Positions 57,301-64,000 of a DNA stretch of 64,000 bases are shown here, piece by piece (position 1 is the first letter of the stretch; the number at the start of each line of letters is the position of its first letter). The notes below the pieces were generated by a model. That model made no database searches and was not told the origin of the DNA. It saw only the letters and a program-made list of their open reading frames with translations. This DNA comes from Abelmoschus esculentus (Eukaryota > Streptophyta > Magnoliopsida > Malvales > Malvaceae), in contig JAUCBN010000049.1 in assembly GCA_035048815.1 (NCBI GenBank), positions 4,719,501 to 4,783,500 on the forward strand. Direction: 5' to 3'. A program made the position numbers and the translations under genes.

Positions 57301-57971
57301 TACCCTGTGTTGTTTGTTTTGATAAGTATATGTTGTGTACGTTAGTATACATCTCATTATGCCATGTGATAGGCGAGAATGTTAGAGCCATCATACCATG
57401 CATGATATTACATGTCTTGCTTTACTTTATTTATGATATGCATGATGTTGGTCGAGTGCCGTGTACCCACTGAGCTTTTTTAGCTCAGCGTTTCGAAATG
57501 TGTTTTCGTGCGTAGGTTAGGTGAAGCCAGTTTCGGAGGAGCACCATCAAGGTTGAGATTTCAGCATCGACTATGTGTTAGAGTACAACTGTTAGATGTA
57601 GTGGGCTAGTACATGTCGAACCCTATGTATTTGTAACTCTGTTATTTATTATTGAGTCGAATGCTTTTAAATGGTTTGTAATATTTTGGAGCTTCAACTA
57701 CTTTATATCTTTCGGAATTTACTTTTAACTTGAATTGGATTTTATGAAATTATTTTGGACTTGAAATTGATTTATTTTGTTGGGCTTTCGAAATATAGGT
57801 TTTGGGCCGTAGGCCCAATGTGGCACCGAGTCTAGGGTGTTACATTGTTTGGATTTGAAATGAATGGACTTTTAATGGATTTAAATGTGCCAATAGGCCT
57901 CTTAAGCAAAATTTTGAAATACGAGTTTTGGGCCGGAAACACAATGTGACATCCATGTTGAAGATGTTACA

Positions 57972-58256
57972 AAAAAAATTAAATTCTAAGATTTAATCCT
58001 AAATCTAATGCTATAAACCTTAAAATTTTTTAAAAAAATACACCATACATTTAATTCCTTAAACTCTAACATTAAATGTTACCTTAAACCTAATTTTATA
58101 GTATGAGACATAAATAGATACACAAAAATAGATAAAAGATTTTTATTTAACCATACCACCTCAGCAAATCATATGCAAGATAAAGAAAAATTGAAAGGAA
58201 AGCAGCCTAGGAAAAAGGCAAGACATAAATCATATAATAAAAAACTGACCCCTTGC
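57972..58256 (+). promoter_or_regulatory. Putative proximal promoter of MIR167
   Basis: These 285 bp between solo LTR H and the TATA-like box are AT-rich. GAGACA at 58105-58110 is the reverse of the auxin response core TGTCTC, but one six-base match is weak evidence. Confidence 0.45.
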
Positions 58257-58267
58257 TATTTATATCC
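58257..58267 (+). promoter_or_regulatory. TATA-like box upstream of MIR167
   Basis: TATTTATATCC is followed by a CT-rich stretch, the usual setting of a plant start site. It would place transcription start at about 58290, roughly 110 bp before the hairpin. Confidence 0.55.
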
Positions 58268-58400
58268 TCTCATTTCCCCTCCTATATCAAACAAGTCTCT
58301 CAAATTAGAAGAAAAAACAAAGAAAATAAAAGGGTTTGGAGTTCCAGCATATTCACATGAAAGGCAGCCCTGCAAATATATAGTCTCGATACATTTATCA

Positions 58401-58517
58401 TGCACCATAGATAGTTGAAGCTGCCAGCATGATCTAGCCATCCCTCTTTTAGCTTTAGCTTTACCTTTTACGGAGAGAGGCTAGATCATATGGCAGCTTC
58501 ATCTGTCCATGGTAGCA
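58401..58517 (+). ncRNA. MIR167: MIR167 precursor hairpin
   Basis: The 5' arm contains the 21-nt miR167 at 58416-58436, beginning TGAAGCTGCC and ending CATGATCTA, with the 5' U typical of AGO1-loaded plant miRNAs. The 3' arm from 58479 reads GGCTAGATCATATGGCAGC then TTCATCTGTCC and pairs with it apart from a small bulge opposite GCA. Pairing extends outward (TGC-ACCAT at 58401 with ATGGT-A-GCA ending 58517), and the loop is about 40 nt. The expected star strand is about 58484-58503. In other plants miR167 guides cleavage of ARF6 and ARF8 transcripts in auxin signalling and flower development. The open frames across it are not genes. Confidence 0.95.
58416..58436 (+). ncRNA. miR167: Mature miR167 (5p)
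   Basis: The 21 bases match the canonical miR167 as known across flowering plants, and the opposing arm carries a good star sequence. It lies in the 5' arm, as in known MIR167 genes. Confidence 0.95.
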
Positions 58518-61500
58518 CGAAGAAAACCGTAATAAACAAAACCCTCTTCGGCTATTCTCCCTCTTCAGCTCGAAAAAGGGGTGTTCAATTTCTTTGTTTC
58601 TTCTTTTTTATGATTTTCTGTCGGAAAACTTGTAAAATTTCAGCTTTTGTGCTTCCATAACACATGCTTCATTTGTAGCATTTGTTGTTAAAGTTTTGAT
58701 TGTACATTAAGAATTGCTCTTCCCTGTGTCATTGGAAGGATCTTAATGGGATATATTTTAGGGTTTAAACGATAGGATTCCTTTGCTATGTTATTTGGAT
58801 TCGGGTGAAAATATCAAACACGATTATGTTTTCTAGATGAGTATGTTTGAGTTTTTTGTATAATTTTGGTGTCCTCAAAGGATCATAAACTCGTATCTGT
58901 CATGTTGAAGATGACATCACCGAATATAGACCATAAAACGGAAATTATCTTTTATAAGTGAACCATAGCTTGATAAGGGTCAATCCTCAACTGCAAGTCT
59001 GCAACACTTTGAGTAAAGATTAACTCTCAGTCTCTTTGTGGTTCAAGGAAATAGGCTTTTCTGGGGAGAAAAACATCAATTTTCTATATATTTTTTTCTT
59101 TTCTTTTTCAAAAGATATCACATTTTCTAAAATTTTTTACTGGGATATAGAGATTAGTCAACTTTGTACGCCCTGGTTATCATGGCACTGCCTAATTTCA
59201 GGAATATCGTTACCAACCTCAAAAAATACGATTAAGTGCATGTATACTCAGGTTCATGCACATACACTAAGCCATTATATAAGATTGTTGGACTTTTTAG
59301 ATATTGCATGTATATTTTTTTGGAAAAAATGTGTGAAAAATAGTAATTTTAAGTTATATTTTAAATGGGTATGAATAGAGATTCGAATAATGGTTTTATA
59401 TGATCTTATTTTACTCTATGAGACCTTTCAACGATATCTTATATGTTCAAAACAATTGAGTGATGAACGAGAAATTAATGCTCAAGGTAGGTAGGTATGA
59501 ATTGAATAAGAAAATGAAAATCCACTGTCGCATATTGATGAGATAAATGGAATGAGAAATGTTTATATACATTTACCCACTTTGTTTTTATTGAATGATT
59601 TGAATGAAAATTGTGCATCATGTGTAGCGGGATGCTAAGTTCTTGATCTCTTTGTAATATAACTGTGATTGATCATTTGTTGTTATATCTTGGAGGCGAC
59701 GTCCAACGAATTTGAGTACTATAAAAATAGTCAAAATTTTGTCTTAAGGAAACTGATTCGTGCAGGCCTCAGCACGCTTTATTTCGATTTGACTGATACA
59801 TAAATTGTATCGTTTTATTAATTTTGTATTGTTCGTTTGGATAATAATATTTATTTATTATTTTATTTTTAGATTAATGCAAATCAATTCATACAAACCA
59901 ATCACTCATTCCATGTAATTCAGGTCGTTTATTGATCTATTTAGTCATTCTAACTATAAACATGCATTCACGAATGATTCAGGAACAAACCAGGTCGAAA
60001 TGGCTTCATTTAGGACAAGGTAGGCCAATTTGTAATTTTTTTATTTAATCACCGATATCTGATTTATTAGACACTAATATGGATTATATTTTATAGTCTC
60101 AATATCGAGACCTATAGTCAAAATGTCGAGATTTAAACTCATAATATTATTTTAAAAAAATAGTATTTCATCCCGCTAGATCAACAAATTGTTAGTTAAT
60201 TTGTACATTTTGAATGCAGGGTCTCGAGACTAGGGTCAAAGTTTAGAGATTGAAATAGTTTTGATATTTATTGGTCTTGGGACCGGAGGTTTTGATGTCA
60301 TGAACCGTTTTAAACTAAAGAAAAAACGATGTGGTTTTAATATTCTCTTTCTTTTGTTAGTACGGAACATTTTGTGTAAGGGGTTAAAACACCTAATTCT
60401 ATTAGGTTTGAGGTATCGAAATTTTGAATGAAAAATCAGTTTTCTTCTTTCTTTCAAGTCTTCTCTAAAATCTCATTTCTTCCTGTGTTTCTACAATCCT
60501 TTCTATTCTCATTCTATTCCTATTTCTAAATCTGTTCTTTTAACGTATAATTTCTTTCTTGATACGTGACAATTGATCTCAAGACTAGCTTTAGCAGCGA
60601 AATTTAGTAAAATTTTACATAAATACAACTTTCATGAACATAAAATTTGGTCAATCAGCATGAAATACAACATATTTCACATAAATTCATGAATCCAATC
60701 TAAAACTAACCATCTCAGTAAAATTTGAGTATGGACTACTCTTTTTACACTATTATGACATTCAAATAAGAACTTTGCACTATATATTCCTACATGCCAA
60801 AAATGCATACTTCATGCTTTCATAATTCAAAAATGATCATGATACCAACTATCCCATGCATCAAGTTACACGAAAAAAATCATGTCTTTTTTTAGTGTCT
60901 TTATTTATATTTTAATATTTTTTTAATTTTAATTTTTAAATCTTAAACCTTATGTCTTAAAACTCAAAAATAATCAACATCAACAACAAACGTTTGAACT
61001 TAATCACTATTCCCATATCCACAAAATATGAATCTTTAAATCATTTACATACCATAAAAAGGACCCAACTATTAGAGATAGCATAGCAATAATACTTGCA
61101 CCAAAACAATATCCACTCTGTCTCACTAAATTTGTTTTGATTTTTTGTTAAACTTTTTAAACCTTGACTATATTTATCTTTAATAATTAGATTATATACA
61201 TAACTAACTGATTGAAGATTTTTTCAATAATAAAATTTATATAATAAAAGGTCAAAGTTAATATTTTTTAAAAAATTAATAAAAAAACGAATTTAATGAG
61301 ACTAAGGTGACTTCCTAACAAATCAACGTATCAAAGTTAAAGATTTAGGTTATAACATTTATAATTTAAGATTTATGATTAAAATTTAGAGTTTAAAATT
61401 TAAGTTTTAGGGTAAAGTTTTAAGATTATAAATTTAAACATTAGATTTATACTTGAAAATTTACATACTTTCATGAAAAAAATTTACATTGACAATATAT

Positions 61501-62640
61501 CAAACATTAATAGTATAATGCACTAAGTTGAACGCAAATCCCAAATAAGTATCGAATATAAATCCCCAAATAAATTATCCCAATTACAATAGACGTTATC
61601 TAAGTTTGGTTCAACCAAAAGATTTATCGATCAATCGATGAGGATTGGGCTTACAAAAAGAAACGCAACTGGGCTAGACTTAAGGGTGATAATGAGTTTG
61701 ATCGGCTTGCAAGTTATTATGCTCGGTTCAGTCAAAGCTCAATTTGAGCTCATACTCAGCTCGAGACCTTAACAAGTAAAGCTGAGTTGATCCAAACTCA
61801 ACTCGAAAAGCTCATGAACAGACTCGAAATAAATATATACATATATACTCTATATACATTTGTTTATTTCATTGTTGTTAACTTATTATCATGGTTAAAT
61901 ATTTTAAATCTAATTCTCCTTATGAACTTGTATAATTTGAAAAATGTACTATGACTATTTGCGGACTTCAAAAATAAATATGATCTTTTACTAAATATGT
62001 TTTCACATATTATTTTTTAAAATTTAAAAAAAAATTAAAAGCAAAAAAACAACAAGCCAACCTTGAGTCGGGTCTGGCCGAATTCGAACCTCAAAGTGAG
62101 CCAAACTCAAACTTTCCAATTCAAAGTCAAGATCGACGAGCTTCGAGAACAACTTGAACCCAATAATACTATTTCTAGCCAAGATGAGCTTCCTCGGCTC
62201 GTTATCACCCCTTGGGCCCGTAATAGACGCCAAAAATCTTTTTCTTGTTTTTATTTTTGGTTTAACCATCAGTATCTAATTCATTGATTGACTAATTCAA
62301 ATTTAATACCATAAAAAATCAATGACCCTCCTAATCCAATTGCTTCATTTCGTAATATCGGGATTCAAAACTCTTGACCTTTCATAAAGGATCTAGCGCC
62401 TCATTTTACTAGATCAAATGGTTGTTGATTAGTATAATACAATTCATGTCTATTTTATGATCCATGTTTGAGATTCGTGATTCTCTTCCGATAATATTGT
62501 TTTCAAGATACAAACTTAAATTCTTTCTTTAAAAGAGTGTGTTTTGTAATTTACTCACAACCTTATTCTTATTTTCCATTTTTTTTAACAATTAGCTAAA
62601 ATTTCCACAATTTCTTATTTTTTATGAATATATTTATTTA
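58518..62640. other. AT-rich intergenic DNA downstream of MIR167
   Basis: The first few hundred bases are probably the 3' part of the primary miRNA transcript, but no end can be placed. Beyond that I find no gene, LTR or strong repeat. Short open frames (for instance 59036-59374, 60236-60457, 62024-62287) have low-complexity composition and no domain. Clusters of GAGCTCGA-like words occur at about 61690-61830 and 62060-62200. Confidence 0.5.
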
Positions 62641-62856
62641 TGGTGGATATCCATATATTAAGTTAAAGTTTAATGGGCTTTATTATTAGGGTTTAATATC
62701 CATTGGAATTAGGGTTTTCATCTTTTGCCTATAAATATAGACTTTTGGACAAAGCATTGTATACAACCCTACTTTGAGAATATAATAAAATCTCTCTCTT
62801 TTGTCTCTTATCTTTATTCTCTTATTTTATTCTTGTTCTTTACTTTATTCACAACA
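62641..62856 (+). repeat. Element J 5' LTR
   Basis: It begins TGGTGGATATCC and ends TTCACAACA. It has a clear TATA box, CTATAAATATAG at 62730-62741, and an AATAAAAT polyadenylation-like word at about 62784. A length near 216 bp is normal for several copia lineages. Confidence 0.72.
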
Positions 62857-62871
62857 CGTTATCAGCACGAG
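62857..62871 (+). promoter_or_regulatory. Element J primer binding site
   Basis: CGTTATCAGCACGAG directly follows the LTR end. This word is the recurrent primer-site region in plant copia elements. Confidence 0.75.
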
Positions 62872-63602
62872 ACTCTAACCAACGGAGGTGTTTGTCGTTC
62901 AAATCTTGAAGGAGTTATTGAAAAGAATTTGTTCATGGCATAAATCAAAGATAAGTTCTTATCCCTCAATTATATTTTAATTATCGATTATTTTTCTCTC
63001 TTGATCTTTGATTTGATTTTTAATTTATTAAAAATCTTTGGTTGTTTGATGTTTGTGTAGCGATAAAGTGACTCAATTCACGTGGTGCTTGTCGACAATT
63101 CCCGAAAAAGACTTTAACAAAATATTGGTGATTAAACTTTTCATATATTCAAATTAGTGGAAAGTTCGGTATGTTTTATTTATTTAATTTGAGATTTTTT
63201 TATCTTTATTTATTTTGATGGTGAAAGTTTTTGCTTTTAAATATATTTTTAAGTATTACATGATATTAGAACAAATATTAAACCTTTAATTAATTAATAT
63301 GTTTTTTGTTATGTTGGTTTAGTCCAATTATATTGGCTGGACATCCCGTTCTACGAGGCTACTGGTCTCAAAGGAGGTTCTTTTTAAAGGACCTTGTGGA
63401 TTGGTTTAACAACGCCACGTATGAGGATTAAATTTTTATTCTTTATATATATTGAATATATATATCGGTTGATCAATTACTATTTAATAGTATGAATATT
63501 ATAAAGTTTATATTTTCTTGGAAGCAATATTTTTTTATGTCGAAAAATTCGCCAAGTTCAAGTTACGAAAATTGTCTTGATCTAAGAATTTTTATGGGAG
63601 GC
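62872..63602 (+). other. Element J leader
   Basis: Non-coding AT-rich DNA. An ATG at 62936 opens only a two-codon frame. Nothing else is recognised. Confidence 0.45.
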
Positions 63603-63860
63603 ATTCCCTGAAGTGAATGCATGCATGATGATTATTCTATGCGATTATTGAATTTATGACATTTAAGTGAATGCAAGCATGATGATTATTCCATGCGATT
63701 ATTGGATTTATGACATTCCATGAAGTGAATGAAAGCATGATGATTATTCCATGCGATTATTTGATTTATGTCATTCCCTGAAGTGAATGCAAGCATGATG
63801 TTTATTCCATGCGATTATTGAATTTGTTTCATTCCTTGAAGTGAATGAAAACGTGATAAT
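63603..63860 (+). repeat. 58-bp tandem repeat in element J
   Basis: Units begin AAGTGAATG at 63611, 63665, 63723, 63781 and 63839, so spacing is 54, 58, 58 and 58. Each contains GCATGATGATTATTCCATGC or a close form. Confidence 0.9.
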
Positions 63861-63908
63861 TCACTATATGGTTAGTGAATAAAACTCAATTATGTGCCAG
63901 AGTATCAT

Positions 63909-64000
63909 TGATGAGGATATGTTGGAAAAAAAACATACTCCACTTTTCATGCCAACAATGTTGTCCTTCAGACACAATATCGTGAAAAAGGCTTTAAGAA
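63909..64000 (+). pseudogene. gag: Element J gag fragment
   Basis: GAGGATATGTTGGAAAAA reads EDMLEK, and shortly after, in another frame, CAATATCGTGAAAAAGGC reads QYREKGFKK. Both belong to the copia gag (UBN2 type) region. At least one frame change lies between them and the upstream part of gag is missing or unrecognisable. Confidence 0.6.

Larger units (their letters stand above)
55660..57844 (+). mobile_element. Solo LTR I (Tekay type) nested in H
   Basis: It begins TGTAACGACCC and ends GGTGTTACA and has no interior. Flanking words TTGGT (55655-55659) and TTGTT (57845-57849) differ by one base and may be the target duplication. The sequence of H continues immediately after it. Confidence 0.83.
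53081..57971 (+). mobile_element. Solo LTR H (Tekay type), split by solo LTR I
   Basis: It begins TGTCATGATCC and ends GATGTTACA, matching the LTR ends of B, and has AAAAA on both sides (53076-53080 and 57972-57976). No interior domain is present, so it is a solo LTR, the usual product of recombination between two LTRs. Solo LTR I (55660-57844) interrupts it near its end. Without I it is about 2.7 kb. Confidence 0.85.
62641..64000 (+). mobile_element. Element J: Ty1/copia element, 5' end, runs off the window
   Basis: A short LTR (62641-62856), a copia-type primer site, a non-coding leader with a tandem repeat and then copia gag sequence near the window end are in the expected order. The rest of the element lies beyond 64000. 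Confidence 0.72.

Noticed and set aside
58173..58441. Open frames on both strands across the MIR167 region
   Set aside because: They overlap the hairpin, lack any domain and have no codon signal; the miRNA explains the conservation.
59036..59374. 112-residue open frame downstream of MIR167
   Set aside because: Low-complexity, hydrophobic composition from AT-rich DNA, with no start context or domain.

Overview
This window looks like intergenic DNA from a mid-sized to large flowering-plant genome, most likely a eudicot. The evidence is several layers of LTR retrotransposons, plant-type primer binding sites (initiator-Met type, Athila type) and one conserved plant microRNA gene, MIR167. A Malvales origin is only a guess. 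I see no intact host protein-coding gene. Almost every protein-like stretch belongs to a Ty3/gypsy or Ty1/copia element and most carry stops or frameshifts.

Layout. (1) 141-35172 is a four-level nest. The outermost unit is a decayed Ty3/gypsy element, here called C. Its 5' LTR (141-977 plus 20021-20598) is split by an Athila-type element A (978-20020, plus strand). A is itself split by a Tekay/Del-type chromovirus B (4307-13391, minus strand) whose two LTRs are both 2148 bp. The pol region of C is further broken by element D (23069-28961, exact 5-bp target duplication AAGAG, large internal deletion) and by an LTR fragment E plus unidentified DNA (28994-31471). C ends with its 3' LTR at 34074-35172. 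(2) 35600-44846 is an old minus-strand Tekay-type element F. It is interrupted at 37374-41215 by a block that includes a duplicated copy of sequence also found at 50228-52470. (3) 46853-51295 is a decayed minus-strand Ty1/copia element G. (4) 52690-52995 is a fold-back, MITE-like hairpin. (5) 53081-57971 is a Tekay-type solo LTR (H) with a second solo LTR (I, 55660-57844) inserted in it. (6) 58401-58517 is the MIR167 hairpin with a TATA-like box about 145 bp upstream of it; solo LTR H ends only about 285 bp upstream of that box. (7) 58530-62640 is AT-rich DNA with no recognisable gene. (8) 62641 to the window end is the start of a Ty1/copia element (J): short LTR, primer site, a 58-bp tandem repeat and the start of gag.

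How it works together. The retroelements are parasites rather than a pathway. Insertion order can be read from the nesting: C before A before B, C before D, H before I. The only host function I can support is MIR167, whose mature RNA is known to repress auxin response factors ARF6 and ARF8. The least ordinary signals are the palindromic GTATCGATAC clusters shared by all Tekay-type LTRs here, the W-box and TGACGTCA array in the LTR of D, intron-like structures inside long LTRs, and the closeness of retroelement DNA to the MIR167 promoter. I did not find a convincing new biological system.
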